A program made the position numbers and the translations under genes. Source: Neisseria macacae ATCC 33926 (GTDB lineage: Bacteria > Pseudomonadota > Gammaproteobacteria > Burkholderiales > Neisseriaceae). From it: 64,000 nucleotides of DNA. Below the pieces are notes generated by a model that did no database searches, was not told where the DNA came from, and saw only the letters and a program-made list of their open reading frames with translations. The stretch covers positions 2,232,001 through 2,296,000 of the forward strand of contig NZ_CP094241.1 in NCBI RefSeq assembly GCF_022749495.1. Reading direction: 5' to 3'. Below are positions 18,054 to 26,575 of the stretch, piece by piece. How positions within the stretch are numbered: the first letter of the stretch is position 1; every line of letters starts with the position of its first letter.

Positions 18054-18462
18054 GGCTTGCGAAAGATAAAAGGTCGTCTGAAACCAAAAAACAAGTTTCA
18101 GACGACCTTTGTTTTCTAGAAGATTATTGTGCGCCAAATTTCAATACCATCGGCAATCAAGAAAACATGCCCGCACAACTTGTATTTAAATTTCAAAAAA
18201 CCACCTTATCCGAATGATAAAAACCGGCAATCCGAAAGAAAACAAAACCGAAAATCCCCCTTCTACTCAAACACTTTCAACGCAATATTGTGATGAATCA
18301 AACTTCCTGACAGATAAACCCGCGATTGCTTGTCAGTCGGTAGATTTTAAAACATAATGCTTACGCGCCTAAGTATTGGAGTTTTACTACAAATACATGA
18401 TAGGTAAGCCGTACGCAGCGCAGCAGTTCCAACCGATCAACTCAAAGCAAGGAAGGTCTAAA
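18054..18462. other. Intergenic region recJ to fructokinase
   Basis: Holds the recJ hairpin, then about 350 bp of AT-rich DNA. I see no credible gene, tRNA or repeat. The promoter of the kinase gene is probably in the last 100 bp. Confidence 0.5.
18069..18111 (+). terminator. Paired uptake-sequence hairpin after recJ
   Basis: Copies 18071-18082 and 18097-18108 with A and T flanks. Confidence 0.8.
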
Positions 18463-19344
18463 ATGAAAGTAACCAGTTTCGGCGAAGTGTTGTGGGACGA
18501 TTTTCCAAGCGGCAAAGTGTTGGGCGGTGCGCCGCTGAACGTTCTGGTCCGTTTGCAATCCTTCGCGGTCGATACTGCCATCATCAGCCGTCGCGGCGAT
18601 GATGCCGACGGCGAAGAGCTGCTGCGCCAAATCCAAGCGAAAAACGTCAATACCGACCTGCTGCAAGTGTGCAAAGAATGCGATACCAGCCTTGTCAAAG
18701 TCATCCTGGACAAATGCGGCAGCGCGTCATACGAAATCGTCTATCCCTGCGCTTGGGACCGCATCATCGTCGAAGATGCCGCCTTGCAGCGTGTCGCCGA
18801 ATCCGATGCCTTCGTGTTCGGCAGCCTCGCCACCCGCGACGAGATTTCCCGCTCGGCATTAGACAAATTGATGGAAAAAGCCAAATTCAAAATCTTCGAC
18901 GTCAACCTGCGCAAACCCCACTACGACACCGACCGCCTGCTCGCCACCATGAAGCGTGCGGATATGCTCAAGCTCAATGACGACGAATTGTATGAATTAT
19001 CTGCGGTTTACGGCTCGCCATACCACAGCATCGAACAAAACATCGCCTACCTCAACCGCTTGACCGGCGCACAAACCATCTGCGTCACCTTGGGCGGACA
19101 CGGTGCAATTTTATACAAAGACGGCGAACTCTACCGCCACTGCGGCTTCCGCATCAAAGTTGCCGATACGGTCGGCTCCGGCGACAGCTTCTTGGCAGGG
19201 CTGATCTACAAACTGCTCAACAATGCCGAGCCGCAAGAAGCCATTACCTTCGCCTGCGCACTCGGCGCCCTAGTCGCTTCTAGACACGGCGCGACGCCCG
19301 ACATTTCCTTACAAGAAATCGAAAGCTTCATGAATCCGGCTTGA
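18463..19344 (+). CDS. Fructokinase-like PfkB carbohydrate kinase
   Basis: Protein of 293 residues, starting MKVTSFGEVLWDDFP with GGAAGG before the ATG. The substrate motif is GGAPLNVLVRL and the C-terminal PfkB signature is DTVGSGDSFLAG, whose aspartate is the catalytic base. The family phosphorylates fructose at O6 in sucrose/fructose users; members of the N. mucosa group ferment sucrose, so fructokinase is the best guess. The sugar permease and LacI regulator lie far away (60-63 kb), so the gene is not in their operon. The frame extends 29 codons upstream but with no homology. It converges on the nitroreductase. Confidence 0.85.
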   Translation: MKVTSFGEVLWDDFPSGKVLGGAPLNVLVRLQSFAVDTAIISRRGDDADGEELLRQIQAKNVNTDLLQVCKECDTSLVKVILDKCGSASYEIVYPCAWDRIIVEDAALQRVAESDAFVFGSLATRDEISRSALDKLMEKAKFKIFDVNLRKPHYDTDRLLATMKRADMLKLNDDELYELSAVYGSPYHSIEQNIAYLNRLTGAQTICVTLGGHGAILYKDGELYRHCGFRIKVADTVGSGDSFLAGLIYKLLNNAEPQEAITFACALGALVASRHGATPDISLQEIESFMNPA

Positions 19345-19370
19345 TGTTTGCCATCAAAGGATGTCACAAT

Positions 19371-19415
19371 AAAAGGTCGTCTGAAAACGGATTTTCTGTT
19401 TTCAGACGACCTTTT
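19371..19415. terminator. Bidirectional uptake-sequence hairpin
   Basis: Copies 19374-19385 and 19401-19412 lie between the convergent kinase and nitroreductase genes, with A and T runs on both sides. Confidence 0.78.
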
Positions 19416-19473
19416 ATATCGCCGATTCACTTTTCAGAATACAGCCTCGTGTTAAGCCGATTCTTCAGGCTAT

Positions 19474-20031
19474 TTACCAAACCGTCACGAACTGCTCCAA
19501 ATCGGTATTTTTTGCGCCACTGCCCGCCTCAGTCGGTGAACCGACCATCATCAGCCCGATGATTTTATCTTTGTCTTCACAACCAAATGCTTCGCGCAAG
19601 AGCGGGCTGTTGACCCACATTCCGGTAATCCACACATTGTCAAAGCCTTGCGCGGACGCGGCAAGCTGCAACCCGTAAGCGGCGCAGCCCGCACTCAACA
19701 TTTGCTCCCACTCAGGCTTGGGTTTTGCCACTTCGCGGTTGGGCGCAAAAGTCACGCCGATCACCATAGGCGCCATATTGCCGACTTTCTCGGCTTTTTT
19801 CATCACATCATCGCCAAAATTCAACTCGGTAACCGTTTGGCGCAACAATTCGCGGAAACGTTGCAAGCCTGCCTCGCTTTGAATGACGGTAAAACGAAAC
19901 GGACGCATATTGCCATGGTCGGGAACCTGCGTAGCCGCTTGCAGCATATATTCGAGCTGTTCCGCATTCGGCGCGGGGGCGGTAAGTTTTTTAGACGAGC
20001 GACGTGTGGTCAAAAGTTGTAAAGCATCCAT
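19474..20031 (-). CDS. Nitroreductase family flavoprotein (YdjA-like)
   Basis: Protein of 185 residues of the small FMN-dependent nitroreductase fold. It begins MDALQLLTTRRSSKKL, the usual RRS FMN-phosphate contact, with PDHGNMRPFRF in the middle and GLMMVGSP near the end, as in E. coli YdjA. Family members reduce nitro compounds or quinones with NAD(P)H; the natural substrate is unknown. GAAAG precedes the ATG. Confidence 0.9.
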   Translation of the reverse strand: MDALQLLTTRRSSKKLTAPAPNAEQLEYMLQAATQVPDHGNMRPFRFTVIQSEAGLQRFRELLRQTVTELNFGDDVMKKAEKVGNMAPMVIGVTFAPNREVAKPKPEWEQMLSAGCAAYGLQLAASAQGFDNVWITGMWVNSPLLREAFGCEDKDKIIGLMMVGSPTEAGSGAKNTDLEQFVTVW

Positions 20032-20342
20032 ATTTTATCTTTCAATTCATTTGAAACAACGGAATCCATCTTAGACGGGATTCCTTGTGGAACCATCAAA
20101 ACGATACAGGCTATATTCGGAAAATACTGCAACAGACGGTGCAAACCGATTGGCTAATACTTAACGCTTTTGCAAGCCATTTTCTTCAACCCGGCACAGA
20201 GTAAAGCCGTACCTGCTCAAAACGAACCCTCTATATAGCACAAAGCCGGTTTGAATGCCATGCTTGATGGCGCAACAAAAAGGTCGTCTGAAAACCTGTT
20301 GCCAAGTTTTCAGACGACCCCTTCACATCGCAATCATAACCA
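20032..20342. other. Intergenic region nitroreductase to secF
   Basis: Contains the secF-side hairpin (20281-20320) and, nearer 20032, the likely nitroreductase promoter. No gene was seen. Confidence 0.5.
20281..20320 (-). terminator. Paired uptake-sequence hairpin after yajC-secD-secF
   Basis: Copies 20281-20292 and 20309-20320 (last base varied) lie 22 bp past the secF stop. Confidence 0.78.
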
Positions 20343-21278
20343 TCAGACCACGACTTCTTCTTTTTTCTTCACTTCCTTCGCGATATTTTCGCGGCTCAGA
20401 CCGAACATCAGCAAGAGCGGGCTGGCTACCAAGACTGAAGAGTAAATACCGAACACGATACCGATGGTCAATGCCATTGAGAAACCGTGTAACGCTGCGC
20501 CGCCGAACACCAGCATGGAAACGACCATTGCCTCGGTCGAGCCGTGGGTGATGATGGTACGGCTCATGGTGGCGGTAATCGCATTGTCGATGACTTGCGG
20601 AACGGTGTGTCCGCGCATACTCGGTTTACGGAAGTTCTCACGAATACGGTCGAAGACGACGACGGATTCGTTTACGGAATAGCCCAATACGGCAAGGATA
20701 CCCGCCAACACGGTCAGTGAAAATTCCCATTGGAAGAAGGCGAAGCAGCCCAAAATAATCACGATGTCGTGCATATTCGCGATGATGGCGGATACGGCGA
20801 AACGCCATTCAAAGCGCATCGACAGGTAAACGATGATACCTGCTACGACAAAGCCTAATGCCATCAGACCGTTGGTCACCAGCTCTTCGCCGACCTGCGG
20901 GCCGATAAATTCGACTTGGCGCAGGGTAACGTCAGGCTGCTCTTTTTTCAGCAATTCCATAACCTGATTGGAAAGCTGCGCGGAAGTCACTCCTTCTTTG
21001 TTGGGCAGGCGGATCATGATGTGTTTGTTCGTACCCAACGCCTGAACTTGGACATCGCCCATTTTCAGGGTATCGAGTTTTTCACGGGTTTTGTTGACGT
21101 CCACGCCCTGCTGATATTGCACTTCCATCACGGTACCGCCGGTAAATTCGACGGAGAAGTTCAAACCTTTGGTAATGAGGAAGAATACGGCGGCAATGAA
21201 GGTTACCAACGAAATAAAGGTCGTCAGTTTGCCGTAGCTCATAAACGGGATGTCGCGTTTGATTTTAAAGAGTTCCAT
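20343..21278 (-). CDS. secF: Protein translocase subunit SecF
   Basis: Protein of 311 residues with six membrane segments and the large periplasmic P1-like loop between the first two (FSVEFTGGTVMEVQYQQG). SecDF uses proton motive force to pull preproteins through SecYEG. The conserved VLGYSVNESVVVFDRIREN motif in TM4 is present. The ATG is 3 bp from the secD stop, and its Shine-Dalgarno lies within the secD end, so the two are translationally coupled. Confidence 0.96.
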   Translation of the reverse strand: MELFKIKRDIPFMSYGKLTTFISLVTFIAAVFFLITKGLNFSVEFTGGTVMEVQYQQGVDVNKTREKLDTLKMGDVQVQALGTNKHIMIRLPNKEGVTSAQLSNQVMELLKKEQPDVTLRQVEFIGPQVGEELVTNGLMALGFVVAGIIVYLSMRFEWRFAVSAIIANMHDIVIILGCFAFFQWEFSLTVLAGILAVLGYSVNESVVVFDRIRENFRKPSMRGHTVPQVIDNAITATMSRTIITHGSTEAMVVSMLVFGGAALHGFSMALTIGIVFGIYSSVLVASPLLLMFGLSRENIAKEVKKKEEVVV

Positions 21279-21281
21279 GTC

Positions 21282-23135
21282 TTACTCCTTGCCTGCCGCT
21301 GTTTCGGCTTTGGGTTTCCATACTGCGCCGATGGAAATGTTCTGTAATTTGCGGCGGCGTCCGTACCAAAGATTCACTAAGGCGCGGAAGACGACGACAG
21401 ATGAGTACATCGAAGTCAGGATACCCAGACAGTGTACGACGGCAAAACCGCGGACCGGGCCGGAACCGAATACCAAGAGGGCAATACCGGCAATCAGCGA
21501 GGTCAGGTTGGAGTCGACGATGGTTGCCCATGCGTGTTGGAAACCGAGATTGATTGCCTGTTGCGGCGGAACGCCTTCGCGCAACTCTTCGCGGATACGT
21601 TCGTTAATCAATACGTTGGAGTCAATCGCCATACCCAGCGTCAACGCCAATGCGGCAATACCGGGCAGCGTCAGCGTCGCCTGCATGGCAGACAAAATAC
21701 CGACCAAGAACAAGATGTTGGTACTCAGGGCGATGGTCGAGAAGAAACCCATCAGACGGTAGTAAACCACCATGAACAAGGCAACGGCGGTAAAGCCCCA
21801 TAAGGTCGAATGGAAACCTTTTTCAATGTTTTCTTTACCCAAAGACGGGCCGATGGTGCGCTCTTCCACGATTTGCATCGGTGCGGCGAGAGAACCGGCA
21901 CGCAGCAACAAGGAAGTATCATTGGCTTCCGCCTGCGTCATGCTGCCGGAAATTTCCACGCGTCCACCGGTAATAGCGGAACGGATAACCGGTGCGGTAA
22001 CCACTTCGGATTTGCCTTGGTCGATCAACACCATCGCCATGCGTTTACCGACGTTAGCAGCAGTCAATTCGCCGAAAATACTGCCACCTGCGCTATCCAA
22101 GCTCAGACTGACGGCAGGCGCACCCATTTGGTCGAAACTGGGTTGCGCGTCATTGATGTTGTCGCCGGTCAATTCAACCTGTTTGTTAATCAGCAAGGTT
22201 TCAGGATGATCGCCACCACTGGACAACAGCTCGAAACCGCTCGGAACATTGCCTTCCAAAGCTTCGCGCACTTTGACAGGGTCATCTTCCACCATGCGCA
22301 CTTCCAAAGTCGCGGTACGACCGATGATGTCTTTTGCTTTGGCAGTATCTTGTACACCCGGCAGCTGTACGACGATGCGGTCGAGGCCGGATTGCTGGAT
22401 GACAGGCTCAGCCACGCCCAACTCATTGACGCGATTATGCAAAGTGGTGATGTTTTGTTTCACTGCATCGGAGCGTACTTTGTTAATCGCTTCTTCGGAC
22501 AATGTCAGCGTGATGTTATTGCCGTCGGCATTCAAATTTGCCTCAGGGAAAAGCTGACGCAGCTTAGGCATGGCTTTCTGTACGTCAGCAGCGTCCTGCA
22601 TCGGGACAACCAAACCGTTTTCAATCTGACGGATGGTGCCGGTACGGATTTTTTCGCGGCGCATCTCGCGGCGGATGTCGCCCGAATAACGTTCAAACGT
22701 TTTCTGCATCGCGGCTTTCATATCCACTTGCATGGTGAAATGCACGCCACCGCGCAAGTCCAAGCCCAAGAACATCGGATTGGCGCCGATTTTGGCCATC
22801 CATTCGGGACTGTCCGCCAACAGGTTGAGCGCGGTGATATAGCCATCGCCCAAAGTGTTTTCGATGACATCGCGGGCTTTAAGCTGCGTTTCGGTATCTT
22901 TGAAACGCACTTTCAGCGAGTTGTTCGCAATAAATATCCCGTCAGTCTGAATACCCGCCTGTTTCAGCGCGGCATCGACTTTAGACTGGGTCTGTTCGTT
23001 AATAATGATGGCTTGTCGGTTGGTTGATACCTGCACTGCGGGCGTTTCACCGAAAAGGTTGGGCAGCGAATACACTACGGCAACCAAAATCGAGCACGCA
23101 ATCAGCAGGTATTTCCATAAAGGATAACGGTTCAT
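21282..23135 (-). CDS. secD: Protein translocase subunit SecD
   Basis: Protein of 617 residues: one N-terminal membrane helix, a long periplasmic region with the GLDLRGGVHFTMQVD motif, and a C-terminal block of five helices with LGMAIDSNVLINERIREEL, homologous to the SecF motif. It lies between yajC and secF in the usual order. No Shine-Dalgarno is strong, but the family N-terminus fits MNRYPLWKYLL. Confidence 0.97.
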   Translation of the reverse strand: MNRYPLWKYLLIACSILVAVVYSLPNLFGETPAVQVSTNRQAIIINEQTQSKVDAALKQAGIQTDGIFIANNSLKVRFKDTETQLKARDVIENTLGDGYITALNLLADSPEWMAKIGANPMFLGLDLRGGVHFTMQVDMKAAMQKTFERYSGDIRREMRREKIRTGTIRQIENGLVVPMQDAADVQKAMPKLRQLFPEANLNADGNNITLTLSEEAINKVRSDAVKQNITTLHNRVNELGVAEPVIQQSGLDRIVVQLPGVQDTAKAKDIIGRTATLEVRMVEDDPVKVREALEGNVPSGFELLSSGGDHPETLLINKQVELTGDNINDAQPSFDQMGAPAVSLSLDSAGGSIFGELTAANVGKRMAMVLIDQGKSEVVTAPVIRSAITGGRVEISGSMTQAEANDTSLLLRAGSLAAPMQIVEERTIGPSLGKENIEKGFHSTLWGFTAVALFMVVYYRLMGFFSTIALSTNILFLVGILSAMQATLTLPGIAALALTLGMAIDSNVLINERIREELREGVPPQQAINLGFQHAWATIVDSNLTSLIAGIALLVFGSGPVRGFAVVHCLGILTSMYSSVVVFRALVNLWYGRRRKLQNISIGAVWKPKAETAAGKE

Positions 23136-23210
23136 GGTAAACCTTCGATTTATTATGAAGACAAACAGCCGCGCTCAGCTTTCCGAGGCGGCTCTTGGCA
23201 AAAATACGGA

Positions 23211-23477
23211 TTACTCGGCTTTGGCGGCAATCGCGTTACGTTCCACTTCGACTTCGATTTTTGCACCTTGACCGATGTCCACAGTGAAAAACTGTTCGCC
23301 GACTTTGGTAACGCGGCCTTTGAAACCTGCTGCCAAAACAACCTTATCGCCGACTTTCAAAGCGGCAAGCATGGCTTGGTGTGCTTTGAATTTCTTTTGT
23401 TGAGGACGCATGATCAGGAAGTAGAACACCACCATAATCAGCACTAAAGGGGCAAATTGGGCCACAGTTTGATTCAT
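23211..23477 (-). CDS. yajC: Preprotein translocase accessory subunit YajC
   Basis: Protein of 88 residues: one membrane helix (FAPLVLIMVVFYFLIM), then the cytoplasmic motif RPQQKKFKAHQAMLAALKVG typical of YajC. It associates with SecDF. The ATG at 23477 follows GGACAAATT; an upstream frame extension of 21 codons has no homology. First gene of the yajC-secD-secF operon. Confidence 0.95.
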   Translation of the reverse strand: MNQTVAQFAPLVLIMVVFYFLIMRPQQKKFKAHQAMLAALKVGDKVVLAAGFKGRVTKVGEQFFTVDIGQGAKIEVEVERNAIAAKAE

Positions 23478-23570
23478 AATTTGTCCGTTTTCTAAGAGAT
23501 TAAAATTAAGTAAAACACCGCTTGCGGCAGAAAAAAGCATTGGTACGACCGCAAAATTAAGCTATTCTAA

Positions 23571-23639
23571 AGGTCGTCTGAAAAATTTCCAAGCCTTTCC
23601 CTATTTATTAACCATATTTATCATGTCAGGTCGTCTGAA
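23571..23639 (+). repeat. Two uptake sequences in the same direction upstream of the HDAC-like gene
   Basis: Copies at 23571-23582 and 23628-23639 share one orientation 45 bp apart, between the yajC start and the divergent hydrolase gene. They cannot form a terminator. Confidence 0.8.
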
Positions 23640-23708
23640 AATGAATTTTCAACGACATTTAAAACCTGATTCCTTCCTACCAACGACAAGCCCCGCGCCC
23701 TTTTCCTC

Positions 23709-24809
23709 ATGAAAAAACTCATTCGACGACTGCGTACGCGCCTACGCCGCCTCTTGGGTAAAAATGCGCGTACGGTCTGGATTTCTCATCCCGTTTTTGC
23801 GCAACACCAACCCGGCACAGGTCATCCCGACTCGCCCGAACGCACTGCCGTTATCGAGGCGGAGCTCAAACGTCAGGATATTTGGCGGCATCTTCAAACT
23901 GCCGAAGCCGAAGAAATCAGCGATACCCGCCTCGCCTTGGTTCACCCGCGCAAATACCTGCGCTCGCTCGAAGCCTGCCAGCCCCAACCGGACAAAATCT
24001 ACCGCATCGACAACGATACCGTCATGAGCCATGGTTCGCTCAAAGCCGCCCGTTACGCCGCAGGGGCTGTCGTTCAGGCGGTAGATATGGTGATGAATAA
24101 GAAAGCATGGCACGCCTTTTGCGCCATCCGCCCACCCGGACACCACGCGCACAGCGATAAGGCAGGCGGTTTCTGCCTGTTAAACAACGTCGCCGCAGGC
24201 GTCATGCACGCCATCGCCGAATATCGACTCCAACGCATCGCCGTCATCGACTTCGATGTCCATTACGGCGACGGCACAGCGGAAATCTTCAAAGACGACC
24301 CGCGCGTCCTATTTATGAACCTTTTTGAAACCGACCTCTTCCCATTTCCCGAAACCAATCATTCCGCCAACGGCGCCAATATGTTGCACCTGCCTTTCGC
24401 GTCCAACACCGGCAGCCGCGTCTTCCGCACTACCGTACGCGAGCAATGGCTGCACAAACTGACCGCATTCAAACCCGAACTGGTCTTACTGTCCGCAGGT
24501 TTCGACGGACACAAACAAGACGAAACAGGTCGTCTGAATCTGCACGAAGCCGATTTCGCCTGGTTGACCCACAAAATCATCCAAGCCGCATCAAGCTGCC
24601 CCGGCAGAATCGTTTCCGTACTGGAAGGCGGCTACACGCTCGAACCTTTGGCAAAATCCGCCGCCGCCCATATCGGCGTCTTAGCAGGACTACCCAAAGC
24701 AGGCTATGTCGCCGCCTATCAAAAGCATTTGAAACGCGGTGGACAGAAGAAAGAAAATACTGCCCCTGCAAGCCAAATAGGTCGTCTGAAAACAGAAAAC
24801 AGGTTTTAA
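23709..24809 (+). CDS. Histone deacetylase family (acetylpolyamine/acetoin-type) amidohydrolase
   Basis: Protein of 366 residues. Zinc and catalytic motifs of class II HDACs are complete: tandem histidines H145-H146 in RPPGHHAH, D183 and H185 in DFDVHYGDG, D266 in SAGFDGHKQD. Bacterial members deacetylate polyamines or other small amides; the substrate is unknown. The first 20 residues are very basic. Two uptake sequences are in the gene: 24527-24538 (GRLNL) and 24779-24790, which encodes the last residues QIGRLKTENRF. A CREE follows 21 bp after the stop. Confidence 0.9.
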   Translation: MKKLIRRLRTRLRRLLGKNARTVWISHPVFAQHQPGTGHPDSPERTAVIEAELKRQDIWRHLQTAEAEEISDTRLALVHPRKYLRSLEACQPQPDKIYRIDNDTVMSHGSLKAARYAAGAVVQAVDMVMNKKAWHAFCAIRPPGHHAHSDKAGGFCLLNNVAAGVMHAIAEYRLQRIAVIDFDVHYGDGTAEIFKDDPRVLFMNLFETDLFPFPETNHSANGANMLHLPFASNTGSRVFRTTVREQWLHKLTAFKPELVLLSAGFDGHKQDETGRLNLHEADFAWLTHKIIQAASSCPGRIVSVLEGGYTLEPLAKSAAAHIGVLAGLPKAGYVAAYQKHLKRGGQKKENTAPASQIGRLKTENRF

Positions 24810-24830
24810 CTTGCTATTTCCGCATTAAAA

Positions 24831-24985
24831 TATAGTGGATTAAATTTAAATCAGGACAAGGCGACGAAGCCGCAGACAGTACAGATAGTACGGAACCGAT
24901 TCACTTGGTGCTTCAGCACCTTAGAGAATCGTTCTCTTTGAGCTAAGGCGAGGCAACGCCGTACTGTTTTAAAGTTAATCCACTA
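24831..24985. repeat. CREE, nearly full length, opposite in orientation to the copy at 25591
   Basis: Starts TATAGTGGATTAAATTTAAA and ends AAAGTTAATCCACTA, having lost the last TA. The core reads in the inverse sense to 25591-25747, so the DUF4189 gene lies between inverted CREE copies. Confidence 0.9.
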
Positions 24986-25015
24986 ATTTTCAAAAAATAA
25001 AAGATTGGACTGATA

Positions 25016-25525
25016 ATGAAAAAATTGCTTTTTGTATTATTGGGACTGGCGAGCCTTAATGTGTATGCTGCTGACCCAACCTATGATGCAACCAGAGGCG
25101 CATTGCAAAATAATTCGGCATTGTGTGCGTATGGTTACAATCCCAACTGTGCGTCATCTCGTCAGCATCAACGAAAGCAACCTACGGAAATTGTTAATAT
25201 CGATGTCCCTTCAAAATACGGTGCATGGGCAGCCAATCCTAAAACAGGTATATCAGGTGGCGCACTCGAAATGGATTCACTTGCGGCTGCCAAAAGACAA
25301 GCTATTAAAACCTGTGAAGAAGGTGGAAAAAATAAACCGTGTAAAGTTTTGGCTTGGGTTCGGAATGGCTGTCTCGCCGTTGCCCAAGCAAAAGATGGTA
25401 CACTTTTTTTCGGATCAACTGAGCCTGGTCTTGCTGAAGCCGAAGCCCTAAGAAAATGTCAAAAACATGGAGCTTCACAATGCAGAATTATTGCTCCCGA
25501 AGGCTGCTCAATGCCAAAATACTGA
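25016..25525 (+). CDS. Secreted DUF4189 domain protein
   Basis: Protein of 169 residues with signal peptide MKKLLFVLLGLASLNVYA. The mature part matches the DUF4189 pattern: KYGAWAANPKTG, then an alanine-rich helix, then CKVLAWVRNGC and a closing C-x-IIAPEGCS, with cysteines likely paired in the periplasm. Function unknown. A second member lies at 59556-60074 and shares the AWVRNGC and APEGCS motifs but little else. The gene starts 30 bp after one CREE and ends 65 bp before another. Confidence 0.85.
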   Translation: MKKLLFVLLGLASLNVYAADPTYDATRGALQNNSALCAYGYNPNCASSRQHQRKQPTEIVNIDVPSKYGAWAANPKTGISGGALEMDSLAAAKRQAIKTCEEGGKNKPCKVLAWVRNGCLAVAQAKDGTLFFGSTEPGLAEAEALRKCQKHGASQCRIIAPEGCSMPKY

Positions 25526-25590
25526 CATTATCAGATATGATTCAAGGTCGTCTGAACCTCTTTCAGCCGCAAGGTTCCGATTTCGGCTTT

Positions 25591-25747
25591 TATAGTGGAT
25601 TAACTTTAAACCAGTACGGCGTTGCCTCGCCTTAGCTCAAAGAGAACGATTCTCTAAGGTGCTGAAGCACCAAGTAAATCGGTTCCGTACTATCTGTACT
25701 GTCTGCGGCTTCGTCGCCTTGTCCTGATTTAAAGTTAATCCACTATA
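25591..25747. repeat. CREE, full length 157 bp
   Basis: Ends TATAGTGGATTAACTTTAAA and TTTAAAGTTAATCCACTATA, with the complete core. Lies between the DUF4189 gene and rpmG. Confidence 0.93.
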
Positions 25748-25772
25748 CTTGAATCAGATACAAGAAACCAAG

Positions 25773-25803
25773 AAAAAAACCTCTGTCAGACAGAGGTTTT
25801 TTA
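25773..25803 (-). terminator. Intrinsic terminator of rpmB-rpmG
   Basis: CCTCTGTC and GACAGAGG form the stem, with A and T runs on both sides, so it could serve both strands. Lies 18 bp past the rpmG stop. Confidence 0.88.
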
Positions 25804-25820
25804 GTTTTTCAGAAACCGGA

Positions 25821-25976
25821 TTATTTCAATTTGGTTTCTTTGTAGATAACGTGTTTACGGGCAACAGGGTCAAATTTTTTGATTTCCAGTTTGCCGGGCA
25901 TAGTGCGTTTGTTTTTGGTAGTGGTGTAGAAGTGACCAGTACCTGCACTTGACTCCAGTTTGATTTTATCGCGCAT
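25821..25976 (-). CDS. rpmG: 50S ribosomal protein L33
   Basis: Protein of 51 residues reading MRDKIKLESSAGTGHFYTTT and closing HVIYKETKLK, the canonical cysteine-free L33 length. It binds the E-site region of 23S rRNA. It follows rpmB by 28 bp on the same strand, the standard rpmB-rpmG pair. Confidence 0.97.
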   Translation of the reverse strand: MRDKIKLESSAGTGHFYTTTKNKRTMPGKLEIKKFDPVARKHVIYKETKLK

Positions 25977-26004
25977 TGCAGTAATCCTTAATTAACAGTT
26001 TAAA

Positions 26005-26238
26005 TTAAGCTTCGCCGCGAGCACGCAAATCAGCCAATACGACGTCAATGCCTACTTTATCAATGGTACGCAATGCAGCGTTAGAAACGCGCAGGCGAAC
26101 CCAGCGGTTTTCACTCTCTACCCAGAAACGACGTGATTGCAAGTTAGGCAAAAAACGACGTTTGGTTTTGTTGTTGGCGTGTGATACGTTGTTGCCAGAC
26201 ATCGGGCGCTTACCGGTCACTTTGCAAACTCGTGCCAT
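26005..26238 (-). CDS. rpmB: 50S ribosomal protein L28
   Basis: Protein of 77 residues. The start MARVCKVTGKRPMSGNNVSH and the NKTKRRFLPNLQSRRFW core are typical L28. GGAG before the ATG at 26238 decides the start over an upstream extension. First gene of rpmB-rpmG. Confidence 0.98.
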   Translation of the reverse strand: MARVCKVTGKRPMSGNNVSHANNKTKRRFLPNLQSRRFWVESENRWVRLRVSNAALRTIDKVGIDVVLADLRARGEA

Positions 26239-26575
26239 GGTTAGTCTCCAAACTTCTAAAATAGTAAAACGTGATTTATACCATAAAAAGCAGCATTCAT
26301 TCAAGCTGTTTGATGAAAAAACGATTGTTTTCGAGAATGAGCCTCTCCAATGTTGTTTTCAGGGAACGCTGTTTCTTAAAACGTAACGGGGACGAATTAT
26401 AGCGGATTTTGTTATCGAATACATTTGTTTATCCCAATCCTCAGCCCGCAATATCAAGAACGGGGTAAAAGCAAGTTGTAAAAATGCTGATGCGAACAGT
26501 CCGTATCAACCGCACCGAACATCAACAAAAAGGTCGTCTGAAATTTTTCAGACGACCTTTGTTCAGACAATCCTA
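26239..26575. other. Intergenic region mpg to rpmB
   Basis: AT-rich leader and promoter zone of rpmB-rpmG, then the mpg hairpin (26529-26561). No gene was seen. Confidence 0.5.
26529..26561 (-). terminator. Paired uptake-sequence hairpin after mpg
   Basis: Copies 26531-26542 and 26547-26558 with only a 4-base loop, 15 bp past the stop. Confidence 0.8.

Noticed and set aside
21810..23027. 405-codon frame antisense to secD
   Set aside because: Shadow of secD, with low-complexity His/Phe/Gln composition typical of such frames.
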